Part shown: piece by piece, positions 47,341 through 59,830 of the stretch | Position numbering within the stretch: position 1 is the first letter of the stretch | How the letters are laid out: each line of letters begins with the position of its first letter | NCBI RefSeq assembly: GCF_964355755.1 | Contig: NC_092674.1 | Span: forward strand, 5,649,001 to 5,713,000 | Length of the DNA stretch: 64,000 nucleotides | Source of the DNA: Antedon mediterranea | Lineage: Eukaryota > Echinodermata > Crinoidea > Comatulida > Antedonidae | Direction: 5' to 3' | Notes under the pieces: model-generated | Database searches by the model: none | What the model was told of the DNA's origin: nothing | What the model saw: only the letters and a program-made list of their open reading frames with translations | Made by a program: the position numbers and the translations under genes

Positions 47341-47547
47341 AGACACCTGGGTTCAATTACCACAATTAATTAAGTAACAACTCGCTGTCTATTCAGGTGG
47401 AAATAGGTACCTGGTTGAGAATACTAGGGACGATAAGGCGACATGAAAAGGAACTGGCCAACCTACCACATAATGCCTGAGTCTTAGTAAAATGAGCTTC
47501 TAACAGCTCATTACCCTATATTTAGAAATGAATTTGGGACTTAACTT
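47341..47547 (+). mobile_element. tRNA-derived SINE (family A), 5'-truncated, with perfect 13-bp target duplication
   Basis: The insert begins within the tRNA-like 3' half (AGACACCTGGGTTCAATTACC, carrying a B-box-like GGTTCAATT). It continues through GGTACCTGGTTGAGAATACT and AAAAGGAACTGGCCA to the GAGCTTCTAACAGCTCATT hairpin shared with the 11.5 kb copy. TTATACTGTATAC lies at 47328-47340 and again at 47548-47560. This exact 13-bp duplication is direct evidence of target-primed insertion. Confidence 0.9.
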
Positions 47548-47560
47548 TTATACTGTATAC

Positions 47561-49772
47561 CAGTATCTGGTTGAATTGCTTGAATCATCAATTGAACTTC
47601 AGATGACCACATGATAGAGTTGAAACATTGTAAGTTCCTTCTTTTTGATCATTATTAATTATTTATAACAAATGTAATTAAATTTTCACCAATAAAAATA
47701 AAACATTTATACTGTACTTAGCCTTCTATATTTATTTATTTATTTATTTATTTCTAAATTATTTCTAGGGTTTAGCCATAAATGGCAGCTTTAATTTAAG
47801 GTATAATATGTTCAATTGAATTTTTGCATAATTAATAAGCCTATTTATTAGTAATAGTAAATATTTAATGTGAACTCTTAAATCATAATTAATTTAAACA
47901 GAATTTAAAGTGATGACATTTGAAATATGCCAATCAACATTCACTGCCTGTCATGTGATGAAGGTCGAAATCACTCATCCTTATCAACTTGATGTTGTAT
48001 GTATGTTTTGTATCAGTTCTATGCAGTTGGGTGGCCCTCTAGAATATTATAAAGCTGGGTGGTCCTAATCTTTTGATATCAAAGCCAATAGTAACAAGTT
48101 TTTTTTTGTTTTTAACGTTAATTTATCATTTTTGGTTATAAAGTTAAATAATCACATCATGGAGGAAAAACTAATGCCTCCATGATTACATCATACTCTA
48201 TAGAAATAGGACAAAATAGCTGTGGAAGAAACAATTCTTGGGTAAAAATATTGAACTGGGAATTTACTAAATGAGATCATCAAAGGATATCTTTATACCC
48301 CATGAGATCAACAAAGGAAATCCCCTTCCTGGAAGCTAAAATAACTCTAGACGTTTGGACAGATTTTCAAACTGTAACAAATTAAGCATGATACAGTTTA
48401 GGTTACCACAATTAATTTAATTAGATATTATTGACAGTTTGATTTTTTTAGATTAATAAATAGAATGAGGAGGTTATATAGAGCAAGACTTCAACGAAGG
48501 TTGTAGGTTGGGAATAGGCCTATTTTTTAATCCTTGCAGAAAAGCCCTGATTGTGTATACAAAACTTGTTTTTAGATTTGTAAACAAGAATTTTGCTGTT
48601 ATACCTCTCATCTTGTGACATGATGCTTTCCACTTTTTTCCTGTCATGTCATGTGTTTGTCTGTTATTACATTTCAATTTCCTTTTACTTTATATTCTCG
48701 ATCCATGTAGATTTTGGTCTTTCTATTAGCCATCTTATTTTGCAATAATTCATTCCTCTTCATTATTGATTACTATTGAAAATAATGTAAGAGAAGAACC
48801 TATATTCATTCATCTCGCCATGCTGTTCTACAACATAATCATTTAAAACGAATATGTAAACGCAAATTGTTCTCAGTTAAGGCTTGCAGTTTTTCTTAGT
48901 TTCCATCAGTAACAATAATTTACAAGGTGATTTGAAGGATGAAATTTGAAAATCTCTATTAAATTTTGTGATAAAAATGGAAATATTCTGCATGGTTTCA
49001 ATTAAAGTTAATTAAAATAAATCCTAAGATTATAGAATATGGTATGTGAGATATCCGCAGAGAAGGTCAAGATTTAATGAGGGTTGCAAATCTGCATAAA
49101 ATTTGCATATAAACCTGTTTATTCATATGTTGGTCAGCACATTTTGACATTTTTTTTCCAAAACTATATTTAAATTTGCACCAAAATTTAACCTGATTTT
49201 TAAAATGTGAATATAGTTGATAATATTACATTTACTCAAGGGATATGTTCTACCACATAACAATGTTATAATGTAGAGCTAAGAACTATTTAGGGTACTT
49301 TAAGGAAGATGGGATTAGTGTATAGGAAAGACTGAGAACAAGCCTAGTCAGAATTATGTCTGCTGTTCTAATTGGAGGATAAGTTTAAGATCACATTGGA
49401 ACCTTGGATAATCCACACTTAATCTGTGGATTAAATCTATGCTGTACCCACACTAATACATGTTAAAGTTGATCTAATCCTTGTGGATGTGACCGGTAAT
49501 TTGTTTCTATATGTGTTGAAAAGATATGACTTGCTGAGTTAACTTTATTAGTCTGTACTTAAGATCTAAATATACTGCATTGATTATTTTGTTTTTATTG
49601 AGTAAATCCGAGAAACATTTTATGGTTTTCTTTATTCAAAAAGAAACCCATTGAAATTTATAAAGTACAGTGCTGTTGTACAGCATTAACATTGTTATGA
49701 TATTGTGGTTATCTTTATTTTGTATACAAATCCTGAGACCTCCCAGACTGCCAACACTTGTTTCTGTAACAG
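47561..49772. other. Non-coding with minor simple repeats
   Basis: (TTTA)n lies at about 47728-47752. A small hairpin, ATCATGGAGG...CCTCCATGAT, lies at about 48157-48186. GAGATCATCAAAGG and GAGATCAACAAAGG recur at 48271 and 48303. No exon is supported. Confidence 0.4.
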
Positions 49773-49833
49773 CGAACCTGTTATCCAATCAAAATTCCTC
49801 GTTGTTTCACAGTTGGACAATCCTGGCAGCCAG
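49773..49833 (+). CDS. Weak candidate exon, unidentified gene
   Basis: The acceptor ACACTTGTTTCTGTAACAG ends at 49772, and a GTACAAG donor-like site is at 49834. One base completes a codon, then EPVIQSKFLVVSQLDNPGSQ. The frame is open well beyond both sites (TNPETSQTANTCFC upstream and VQVATLELYVKDVLFARF downstream), so the boundaries are not forced by stops. The codon pattern is coding-like, but the donor is weak and I do not recognise the protein. Confidence 0.25.
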
Positions 49834-51118
49834 GTACAAGTAGCAACTTTAGAACTTTATGTTAAAGATGTTTTGTTTGCAAGATTTTAGATAAGAGTAA
49901 TTGATCATTATTCTAATTTGGATACTTAGTTTACTTTGGTGATTGGATCAATCTTCTACTACTGTAGGTAATGTTGACGTTTTCCATATTTAGTAGATAT
50001 TTTAAGAGACTGCTAATTTTGTTGTCACATGACCTTTTTGCTATTGGACGTCTTGGACTATTGCATTAATCTGATAATTTCAGTATGTAATAATTTAAGA
50101 AATCTATTTCTGATATTTGAATTTGCCCTCTCAGGAATTTTTCATCAAACTAAGTTTTGATAATAATTAAGCTAGATTAAATTGTCGATGGTCACTTTAA
50201 TTGCTTTTCTGCAATTTTAATGTAGTTATTGCAAGATATTTGAGTATATAGTGTGGAATATGAATGGGAGAATATATTTTTGGAGGAATTAGTCCTAAAA
50301 AATCACAATGCTCAATGTTTGTGGTGAAATATATTGTTTTTTTTAGTGTGAAAAAATGGTTTACATATAGTTTAGTATGTGCAAGCATGGAGTAAAAAAT
50401 CTTTACTCCATGGTGCAAGGTAAGCTAACAGTTCTGATGATCTTACGCTTTTTCTTAAATGTGTATATGCACATCGTTTAGAAACCACACTTGCAGACAA
50501 AGAATATATAAACCTCCTTTGAATATAACTATTCTCCTAAATGATAGTAGGTAGTATAAAGATTTCTTTTTGTATGATACTTTTTCACAGTGTCATGATT
50601 ATTTTCATTATTCTTCTGTATGTACATTACTTTAGCATGAAATTTAAGTACAACTCTAAATGATTCTATTAATGTTTAAGGACAGCTCATTTCTGTTCTC
50701 GAACATCAAGGTCAAAGCCTGCCAAATAAAAATATTTTCTTAAATTATTATTTTTTTTCATCTCAGAAAAGTTTCCAATTAATTCTGCAATCTAAACATT
50801 TTTACAAATGTAAGTTATTAGCGAAAATTCATGAATTTTTTTTAAAACAGTGTCATTTCGTTTCAAAATATTGTATTGATTTTCCTATCGGCAATTTATA
50901 TGAAATGCCATAGTGTCTAAAATATTTATGAATGTACAAAATTTGTTTGTTGCTTTGTTGTAAGCTTTTACATTCTGCTGTAATTGTCTAATTCTGGTTG
51001 CACCGCCTTCTCGTCTATAAGTAAGGGGATTGAAACAGAGAATGCTAATATTGAAATGTATGATTATAAATATTCTTCAAGCCAAACTCCCTGATTAGAC
51101 TACATTAGAATATTTATA

Positions 51119-51480
51119 ATGGCAGGTTCAACATTAAGAGGAACTATATATCAATATATATTCTGGTCCATTAACGAACACCAGCCAAAGTATAGCAAGA
51201 AAAGCTTATACTCTCTGATAATTACTATACCCCTTCCTACCATAACTCTTTCTATTTATCAGCCCAATACCTGTTGTCTCCTTTCATCCACTGATAAAGT
51301 TCCAAAAACAAACTTGGCAAATACCACTTCTCACAGGCCATTCTTGGCTGCTGCACCATCTTTTTCCTTTGAACGCTCTATCTTATGGTATGCGTCATTC
51401 TTCAACGTTGAGACAGTTTAAATTGATTCTCAAACTCACCTTTGATTATTATTAAGTGCTGTGAGACTAGACAACGAGTA
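51119..51480 (+). mobile_element. Decayed non-LTR retrotransposon tail (ORF2 C-terminus)
   Basis: One frame reads YQPNTCCLLSSTDKVPKTNL, then HRPFLAAAPSF. After frameshifts, a neighbouring frame reads RHSSTLRQFKLILKLTF. Together these match the C-terminal pattern of CR1/L2-type ORF2 proteins: a Y-x-P-x-R-L-R-S-S segment, then R-x-F-x-x-A-A-P-x-x-W-N-x-L-P, then a Phe-Lys helix. The WNSLP-like part is lost to an indel and stops follow. It is a truncated, inactive copy. Confidence 0.65.
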
Positions 51481-51497
51481 AACATTCAGACTATCAT

Positions 51498-51699
51498 TAG
51501 GGAGCTTTCGATGTGCATCGACAGAGGACCGACAACCAACCTACATCTGATCAATTGATGTTTTGTCGGTCAGTCCTAGAAACCACCAAACCTGTATTAA
51601 GGAGAGTAGCAAGGACATGCGCCCCAATATTCCTGCATGCGCACATGAACTAACATGACGTAATTTGGTCATCTGTCGTCGCAAAGCAAAAGCTCCCTA
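51498..51699. mobile_element. MITE-3 (TAGGGAGCTTT ends), ~202 bp
   Basis: The left end is TAGGGAGCTTTCGATGTGCA. The right end, read on the other strand, is TAGGGAGCTTTTGCTTTGCG. Both continue into CGACAGA(G/T)GACC, giving about 30 bp of terminal inverted repeat. The interior is relatively GC-rich (ACATGCGCCCC, CATGCGCACATG) and non-coding. Confidence 0.8.
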
Positions 51700-51774
51700 T
51701 TATTAATAGTTCACATTTAGGAAAATGATCATATCAAGTATATATCTTGTACAAATTTTTTTTTATGAAAGAAG

Positions 51775-51832
51775 ATCAAACCCGTGACCTCTAGCTTACA
51801 GGGCGAGTAGCGTACCATTAGACCACAACCCA
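51775..51832 (-). mobile_element. tRNA-like SINE head or tRNA pseudogene
   Basis: On the minus strand, GGTTGTGGTCTAATGGTACG resembles a tRNA D-arm/A-box. It is followed by CTAGAGGTCACGGGTTTGAT, which resembles a T-arm/B-box, with an anticodon-like arm between them. There is no proper acceptor stem at the 3' side, so it is a SINE head or a tRNA pseudogene and not a functional tRNA. Confidence 0.55.
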
Positions 51833-52139
51833 TGATATAGATGTTTGCCATCTTACATACAACACTCTCGCAATCAATGAAATCTGTAGACATAGATTTT
51901 AAAGTAGAAATTTTCTAGTAATAGAACTATGTTTTCTGCTACACATAGATTAAATTGTTAGATATATTTCTAGTAATAAAACATTAACAATCATTGATGG
52001 ATTGCTATCTAATAATGCGGCAATGTGACTCACATAAAAACTTTCTCATGTGTCTATCTATAGGATACATAATAAAGTATTGGCGTCAACGATTATAATA
52101 TCATTGACAAATTTAATTTAATACTATTCATACAAATAG

Positions 52140-52630
52140 AGAATTTACATCGGATCGTATTAAATCTACGAAGTACTGATCGTCCGCAGCTGTCTCTTCG
52201 TATAAAAGATAGTAAACATAGCGCTTAACTACAAGACATCAAATGCGACATGATGTAAGAAATCCGAAACCGTCATGCAACCGTAATACACTCGGGTACT
52301 GTTATCTGGAATTTCACGATTGGTAATTTCAAAGTTGTGTTTATTGAGCCTGAACGCATGTTAATGCGGAATGACTGTTCTACTACTTTACATGTTTTCG
52401 AAAATCTATTCAACAGAACTTGTTATCATCAATATCATTATACCGCACATGCTAACAGGTAAATTAGAGTTTTTGGTGTTTGTAATGCAATCCAATGCGC
52501 AAACGGTTGATTGAGCTGTCTCTATTCCTATTGACTTTAGCTATTGCGTCAAGATTTGAATATTTCAATAAATTTATTAATTAAAATGCGATGAAGTTAC
52601 AGAGTTGCGACTCGATGATTGAGATGTTGA
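52140..52630. other. CpG-richer unique block, possibly regulatory
   Basis: This block is less AT-rich than its neighbours, with many CpG words (ATCGGATCGTATT, CTGATCGTCCGCAGCTG, GAAACCGTCATGCAACCG). It has no open frame or repeat structure. Candidate conserved non-coding sequence on composition alone. Confidence 0.25.
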
Positions 52631-52706
52631 CCTTACTGTCTTCTTGTCATGATAAAAATTGACACAGATTTTCTTTAAGTCAGAAGAAGGAATTTCTGTA
52701 GTTTTG

Positions 52707-52861
52707 GAGCTCTGTCTGCACTATCAAACTTCATGTGACAAAAAAAGTTCCCATATATGGACATGATGATCGTATCACTACCATATTTGGGCATATCACT
52801 GTCCTATTTGGGCACACACATTTTTTTGTCAAACTAGTTTGATAGTGTTAAACAGAGCTTT
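52707..52861 (+). mobile_element. MITE-1, full-length copy
   Basis: The left end GAGCTCTGTCTGCACTATC and the right end GATAGTGTTAAACAGAGCTTTA enclose GTTCCCATATATGGACATGA and a partially duplicated interior (CATATTTGGGCATATCAC, then CCTATTTGGGCACACAC). It has the same internal orientation as 44697 and 60341. Confidence 0.85.
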
Positions 52862-55168
52862 AGTGGTTATTTTGATCAAAAAGTCTTTCACTTTTAAAAT
52901 GAACATTCGGAAGAAATTATCTTGTGTTGCAAATAATGTACTGTAGTGTAGACTATTGAATAATAATAACAAGTTAATAGCCTGGATTTTTAAAGAGGGC
53001 TTTTTATCATCCACATGAGCCACTGCTGGTCTGTATTTTGAAAAAGGCATTTCAGAAAAAGGGAGGTTACAAGGCTTGGAGTAGGAACCTAACATTTCCT
53101 GTTATATTTGCAGTCACGAAGGAGTGAAGGCTGTTTGAATGTGCTTTTCATGTTCTATGGATGTGAGGGGTGTATACTGTGTCCTCTATACAAATTACTC
53201 ATGTAGCTGAGTTAATCTTTCCCCCCAATAATTATGTATTGCTTGATATTTATTGATTATATTCATAATAATTTCCTGTATTCTTGGGGCTAAAATGTAG
53301 AATCTTATTTCAGAGAATTGACAAAATGAACAGTTGCACGCTTATAGGCCTACCATAGTCATAAAAATACCAAGTGTGTCAATTTTTGTTAACACATAAC
53401 CATACTTTTATTGCGTTTTATTCATATTGGATTAAATTTGACCGAAATACTCTAATTAATCTATGGTATGATTGACTATGGTTATGTGCAGCTTAATTAA
53501 TTTACCAAATGAAGTAACCCTGCAGACACTGATCCTATTACACCCCCTTTTTGGCTCAGTGGGTTACTCTTATGACAATTTAGCTAAGCTGTTTAATTGA
53601 TTCACAGATAAATATAAGCCAATTGGTAAAATTTGTCAATGAAAGTTTCATTTTAATCATTATCCCACCGTGAGAATAATACAACCTGAAGTTATGAAAA
53701 AAAAAATACATTGATTTAGTTTGCGACAGGACGTAGCAAAAGAAATTAACATTTGAATTTGAACTTTTGAAACAAATGCTGCAATGTTTTAAAGATAATA
53801 CCGTTGTTTGACCTAGGAAATTAATTAATGGAAACAGTAATTAATAAGTACTGTTGTTGTTTATTTCATTACTTTAATTAAAGGAGACATAATGTTTATG
53901 GTTTAAAGGGGGAATACTTCATGGTAGGAAATTCAATGTTGTTGTTTTAATCAAATTTATTTAATCTCGGTTTCAGAGGTAGAGGTAGAACGCTGACTGA
54001 CAACAACTGTTGTTATAATTAGAGAATTTAATTGGGATTGACCACACTGGAAATAAGCATAGACATACATAAAATGTATCCAGAGCCCCAATTTGAAGGT
54101 CCTCATAGACCCTCAGTTTGAACAACTTTGTAATGTAAGAAAAAGACAGGTGTGGCCTACATTATTAATGTTAATATGCCACCATACCCAGGTTCTCTTC
54201 TCTTCTTTTTTATTTTTGGAGGTGATTGTGAGACAAGTTTAACTTCTAATTTTGATTCCTAAAATGGGCTTATATAAATTGTTGATTACTGTTTATTGTT
54301 ATAATATACTGTTTTGTAAATAAAAAAAATGAACATTTTAAAATAAATGTTTATTGAACTTGAACTTCATAGAAAGTAGTTATTCTTTGAATATTGAATA
54401 AATTGAATATTTGCTGACATACATGATCTTTTACGCTTTCACATTGATTAAAGTAAACACAATGACAAAACGGGTACCAATTCCATGTCCTCCTATTTAC
54501 TAATATACTATAAATATAATATAAAAATGTTATTATGAAAGATATTAACTAATTACGTTCACAGCTGTGGATAGTATGTTACGTTTCAGTAGATTATGAT
54601 TTTTGACCTTTAACCTAGTTTTAATATATCGAATTATATGAGCGAACATAGTATATGATTCTAACACAAGGTCATTGGGGTGAGATGTGGATTTTAGTTG
54701 TTGATTTTTACTAATTAATGTGGAATCTGTTGAAAGGCAAATAGTTAGACTACGTCTATTAGGCTGTTCGCCAACTATGCCATTATTAGTTTACTAGCCT
54801 ATCTATACATTAAATGTGCTAAATATAAACCTATGTGGGAAAGGGGTTATTTATTAACTGGTCATAATACATTTGCTAGCCTGTAGCAGTTTTACAGGAT
54901 AGTACACTGGGCTAGTAATAATTTGACCCATGAATGTAGTGTATTTAGTTTATTTTCTGAAATCTGCTAGCTCACTTACTACCCAAAATGTAACAATAGT
55001 TTCGACATTTTCAAAATCAAATAAATTAAACCTAACTACATCTGTTAAGATTCAATCAATACTTATTCCTATCTTACATAGCAACAATATTCCCTCGACT
55101 ATCCTAACATTTCTTGAAGTCATGTGAACGATTGGATTCTCTTCTTTGCTTACTGAGCAAAAGAAGTT
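52862..55168. other. Non-coding, nothing recognised
   Basis: AT-rich. The 88-codon minus-strand frame at 52829-53095 runs into MITE-1 and is not a gene. Confidence 0.4.
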
Positions 55169-55271
55169 CAAGTGGCCGACCAGCATTATTTAAATTGCAT
55201 CCCAAGTGGTCACCCAGCGTTTATCTAGCTTGCATCCCAAGTGGGTCGCCAAGTGTTATCTAACTTTGTGA
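55169..55271. repeat. Three-copy ~34.5-bp tandem repeat
   Basis: Units start with CAAGTGG at 55169, 55203 and 55238. They read CAAGTGGCCGACCAGCATTA, CAAGTGGTCACCCAGCGTTT and CAAGTGGGTCGCCAAGTGTT. The first two continue to GCATCC and the third to a diverged TAACTTTGTGAG end. The copies are moderately diverged. Confidence 0.75.
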
Positions 55272-55689
55272 GAAAGGAAGCAATGCATTTGTGATGGATT
55301 AACATATTTTTTTAGTAATATACTGTAAACTGATTTGTATTTCTGGTTTTTTTTTTTCAATGTTTAAAAATATCACTAGGTGACCTTTTTAAGTCATATA
55401 AGTAATAATTTTGTAATCATGGAGATAAAAAATATATGGGTAAATATTGTTCGCTTATTGGGGGTTGGTTGTAGTATTGTATATATTTCTCCTCACTTGT
55501 TTCACAGAGTTTTCCCCTTAATAATAGTGTCCTCTGAATAGGTGTGTCCCAACGGGGGTGTTCTACTATAGTTAAGTTTATTAAAGAAATTCATTAAGAA
55601 ATTTAATTGACAAAAGTGGTGGTTTTATGACCAATCTTGCATTCATCCCTTGAGAAATGGTGGAAATGTGAACATCCTGACTTCACCAT

Positions 55690-56230
55690 TCTATGATGTA
55701 TTACACATGACCTCCAGATCAGCTGCCAACCAGTATATCCTGACATAAACATAAAGTATCACACCAACCAACCAATAAATGCATCAACTGGATGGAGACT
55801 GGCAAATGAGATAAGATTTTGGTTGTCACTTTACTAACCCGTGAGAATTTGAACATCCAGCAACATGGTACCTGGCAATTCCTGTATTTGACAAACAATG
55901 TAGCCTACCAAACAAATAATGCACTCACCACTAATGTTACCACCAAAAGTTGCACAAATGTACCCGACAAGCAGTGTAACTTAGAAACCCATGAAACTGA
56001 CTGACTGGTTTACTCCATCATCCACCCAGTACTGCAACCAACTCATGTACCTACGAACCGATTTATCAAACAACTTCAACTAATACCAACCATTCTACCT
56101 AGCAAACTGTATCTACATAGTATTCTATACCCACTTAGTTGACTACCTCATAATCATCTACAAATATAAACATGTTTAAATAACCTTCCTCCCCCACAAT
56201 GTCTCTCCCTCTACAATTACAAATTCCCTA
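55690..56230. repeat. Strand-asymmetric C/A-rich, G-poor tract, possibly a decayed minisatellite
   Basis: The plus strand is dominated by CCAACC, ACCAACT, ACCTACC and AACTAATACC-like words with very few G residues, especially at 56020-56230. The pattern is unlike the flanks and looks like a degenerate tandem array of an ACCAACTA-type unit. An open frame at 55819-56004 (with TTNVTTKSCTNVPDKQCN) is a by-product of the scarcity of stop codons. Confidence 0.45.
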
Positions 56231-58499
56231 GCCGATTACAAACTAACATAACAGATTTGTCTCAAAGATCGAAAGATTATTTTGGCGACAAATTCCAAAT
56301 CCTTCTAAACACATAGTCATGTAAATGAAGATGATTACAACCATTTTTCTTTTTAAAAATAATTCCATTGGCAAACATTTAAAGTTTCCTAAATTTCTAT
56401 ATTAACTGTGATATGTGTCGACTTTCGTAGGCACACCCTTTCCTGATATTCCGCCACTTGGGATTTTAATCATTCCAGCATAATTTCATGTAGCCTGGTC
56501 ATATGTCGTTTCTAAGGAAAACTTAAGTCTGACAGGTGTTTGAGTTGCCTTTTTTCTGTGTACAGGTTTGCAAGTGTTTTTTATGTCACATGGTATTGAT
56601 ATGTCATGTTTTAAAATGAAAACTTGTATAATTATCACCTTTTCAAGGCTTTTAAAAGTTATTTTTACAAATTTTGTATGATATCAATTACAATCAAGTC
56701 AAGGAGTCTGCATGTATTTCCTATTACAATTTACTGTTATCAAATTAACTTGATATAACTTATAGGTAAGATTTTTATTAAAATTAGAGAGGATAATATG
56801 TCAACAAATAATATCGATCATTTTCATAGCCTTTGGTACTTGATGCCAGCACATTGTGGTACAACTCGTTAACAAAAAATTGACTTAATGTGAATAAACT
56901 TTACAAGGGAAATATCTTGATTTTAATAGACTTACAGTTGTAAGGTGTGAGTTTTTTCTTGGCCCTATTCCAATTTTGATATGAATATAATGTTATTTTG
57001 AAAGGCTTTAACTAAGTTTCTAATACTGCCAAATACATAATCACCAATTGTTCTATGAAAAACTTGCCAAAATTGAAGGAGAAAAAATATATATACTGTA
57101 CACACACACAATGATGATATCTAGAAAATGTTCTATTTAAGGTTGAGAACGATAATTGCATTATATGGATATATTCTTTGGCTTGAAGCATTTAAAAAAA
57201 TGTGAATATTATGATTTCTGTAAATCAGTTAAAACCTTTTTTATAGCTGTTGAAAGTTGATAAAAAGTTGTATATAATCCAATTATTTGTCAAAATTTAT
57301 TAGGTGATTTTCAGTATGGTATAATTTTGCCAGTATCATAGGCAAATTCTGTAATACAGTTTCTCATATTTATCATATGTGACACCTGTATCATAGGCCA
57401 TATATATAAACTTAACAGAATTTGCTATTGCAGTATATCTTTAGATTCAAACGACATTGAGCAATCTCACCTTTTTCTTACAATAAACTTTTTTTTTATC
57501 TTGTAATTTCTGCAGCTGTTTTTCTTCCTCTTTTCGTTAACATTTCTACTAATTAAATTTCTAAAAGTAAAGTTTCACACTAATAATTTAATATACATTT
57601 GTTTGGTGATACTGTAATAATATAATACAGAACTAAACATTAAGAAAGAGAAGCAAGTTGTTGTCTGTTGGTAAGTTTTGAAAATCGGACTTGTATTTAA
57701 GATAATGTATTATTGATTCTAGTTTCAAATTATGTGACCATCAACAATAACCAGATATATTTTACTTAAATACTACATATTTTACTTAAGTTATTAAATA
57801 TTTAAGATTTTCACTTATGTCGTATTTACTCAGAATAGGAGAATCTTTCAAATTAAAGTGCAAGTGTTTTCTTTAGCCTAAGTTGTGATTGGTAAATATG
57901 GCCACTGTATTTGACATTTTTCTCATTTCTAAAAGAGTATTTAAATTTGGTTATAGAAACTTATAGGTTTATTATTTTCCATTCTGTGTTGAAATACATA
58001 GTAAATAAATTTAGAAGTCCAATTTATTTAAAAAATAATAGAGTTATCAATTTGTTTTTTCAATCTTTCTACTTTGTAAGGAAAATAGAATACTGAAACG
58101 TCATTGTTGTTTAAGACAATGTGCCTTTAATTTCCTTGTATTCGTTTTACCCATGTTACGTGAAGTGTTGTGGAACTAGGTCTATTGTTGCTTGCATTAA
58201 AGTTTATTAGTTATTGTCGGTTTCTAAGACCGTTGACCAATTAGATTATAAGGTCGTTGAAGGTATAGGGGAAGTCATTCAGGTAGTTGTTATCATAAAA
58301 ATCTTGTTTTTAATGTGGTAAGCTTGTAATCTGCAACTTCTGGTTGTGTAGCAGACTACTGGAAATTAATAGGGAAGAAGTATCAATACATAAGAAATAT
58401 TTATAGAATTAGAAGGTAAAATCTGGAGCTGAGAAACTTATTGAGTCAAAATAATATGTTAAACATAATGAAAATTCTGGAAAGTACAGGAATTTAAAA
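56231..58499. other. Non-coding, nothing recognised
   Basis: AT-rich, with a short (CA)n at about 57102. A short acceptor-donor pair near 57633-57673 (AATACAG to TTG|GTAAGT) encloses only 40 nt of low-complexity sequence. I do not call it an exon. Confidence 0.35.
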
Positions 58500-58640
58500 T
58501 TTTAATGGACACTGTAGCTTGGTGGTTGAAATGCTTTCTTACCAATTCCAGAGTCCTTGGTTCAACTCTTCTCATAATTTCAGGAACTTTACCACTACCC
58601 ACATTTTGTATAGACTTACTTTAAATAACATGGGTGTTTG
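58500..58640 (+). mobile_element. tRNA-derived SINE, diverged
   Basis: TGTAGCTTGGTGGTTGAAAT (A-box region) is followed 30 bp later by GAGTCCTTGGTTCAACTC (B-box). Further sequence contains CACTACCCACATTTTG. The spacing fits a tRNA-derived polymerase III promoter. The 3' boundary is approximate. Confidence 0.6.
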
Positions 58641-59110
58641 GTGAGTAAGGTTTTTTTTGTTGGTTGTGTGAAAATGAAAAAAAAAATGTTTTAATATCAA
58701 AACTATTCATATACTCACCATTGGGTTATCAGTCCTGTGTAAATTCTTTTTTTTACAATTTGAAGAAAAATATTGTTTAAGCTATAATTAAACTTTTTAA
58801 ACAAATATTTATGATTACCTTAAGAACCTATCCCATCTATCAAATCTTACATTTAGATTTAAGATAGAACATGAATTCTTATGTTTCATAAATACAAAAG
58901 TGTGAAATGTTTATTTGTCTTGTATGTGTAGGTATGATGTTGATGTTTTATGTCCTCAAAGCGTTATCTGATATCTCCAGCAAATATAAAATTATTGCAG
59001 CCAGACAGGACTTTGGTACATTTTTACATGTCTTTGTACTGGTATATTTTTAGACATTATCATATACTGTTTGTCTTCACGCAAAATGCTTCTTTTCTTG
59101 TGTTCAGTGT

Positions 59111-59293
59111 TAAGGCCAATTTACACAGATGAGCAGTAACGTTAAGCGGTAAACCATGTAGCTTATCCCACGTTGAATCTGTTTCTACCATGAGCGGAAA
59201 TGCCCGTCCGCTCCACGTTGCGTGTAAGTCATAAGGAATAACAGATTATATATCTTTATTACCACTACCGCTCGTTTGTGTAAATAGGCCTTA
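59111..59293. mobile_element. MITE-4 (TAAGGCCWATTTACACA ends), 183 bp
   Basis: The left end TAAGGCCAATTTACACAGAT and the right end GTTTGTGTAAATAGGCCTTA are inverted. The inner sub-terminal words GAGCAGTAACGTTAAGCGGT and ACCACTACCGCTC mirror each other too. TA lies at both ends. Non-coding. Confidence 0.85.
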
Positions 59294-59729
59294 GAACATA
59301 AACTTTTTGGTGGAATTTTCAAAGTATAGAGTGAGAATATCAGTTTTACCGGAGGTGCAATAGTTGTTCTTACATTTTGAAAAGAGACCCTAGTTAGCCT
59401 TCCATATTAGGCCTACTGTTATGGTACACTCTTTATGAAACTATAAAGGTCTGTTCCGTGTGTGTACATTTCCACAGCATCATTAGCTGAAACACCTAAT
59501 ACAAAACTTATCTATTATTTATACATAACTGGTTTTTATTTTCCATACACATCCCTTTTGTTTAGAGAATGCTTAAATAAAATTAGATTTATATAGACCA
59601 CCCTATTTTAGGACTCGTGCAAACATCTGATTCCTTTTAACACCTCAAACAAAATACATTTTAATAGTCTTTACCTAAATACTTTCAGAAAAACAACCTC
59701 CAAAGTCAGTTATGTTTGTTTTTTTCCAG

Positions 59730-59830
59730 ACATCTTATGCCACAACCACCAGCAAGAATTACCCTTCTGAGACTGAGTCATCCTAAAGTTGGCCACCACT
59801 CAATCGTCACCCAATTTCCGACAAGTTGGG
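59730..59830 (+). CDS. Candidate 101-nt exon, unidentified gene
   Basis: The acceptor GTTTGTTTTTTTCCAG ends at 59729. The donor GGG|GTAAGT begins at 59831. Both are near-perfect. One frame is open: after one base it reads HLMPQPPARITLLRLSHPKV, then GHHSIVTQFPTSWG, leaving one base. The other two frames contain stops. The peptide is not recognised, so it could be coding or part of a non-coding transcript. Its phase does not join directly to 49773 or 62036. Confidence 0.45.

Noticed and set aside
51775-51832. Possible functional tRNA gene on the minus strand
   Set aside because: It has tRNA-like A- and B-box segments, but no paired acceptor stem could be built. Better read as a SINE head or tRNA pseudogene.
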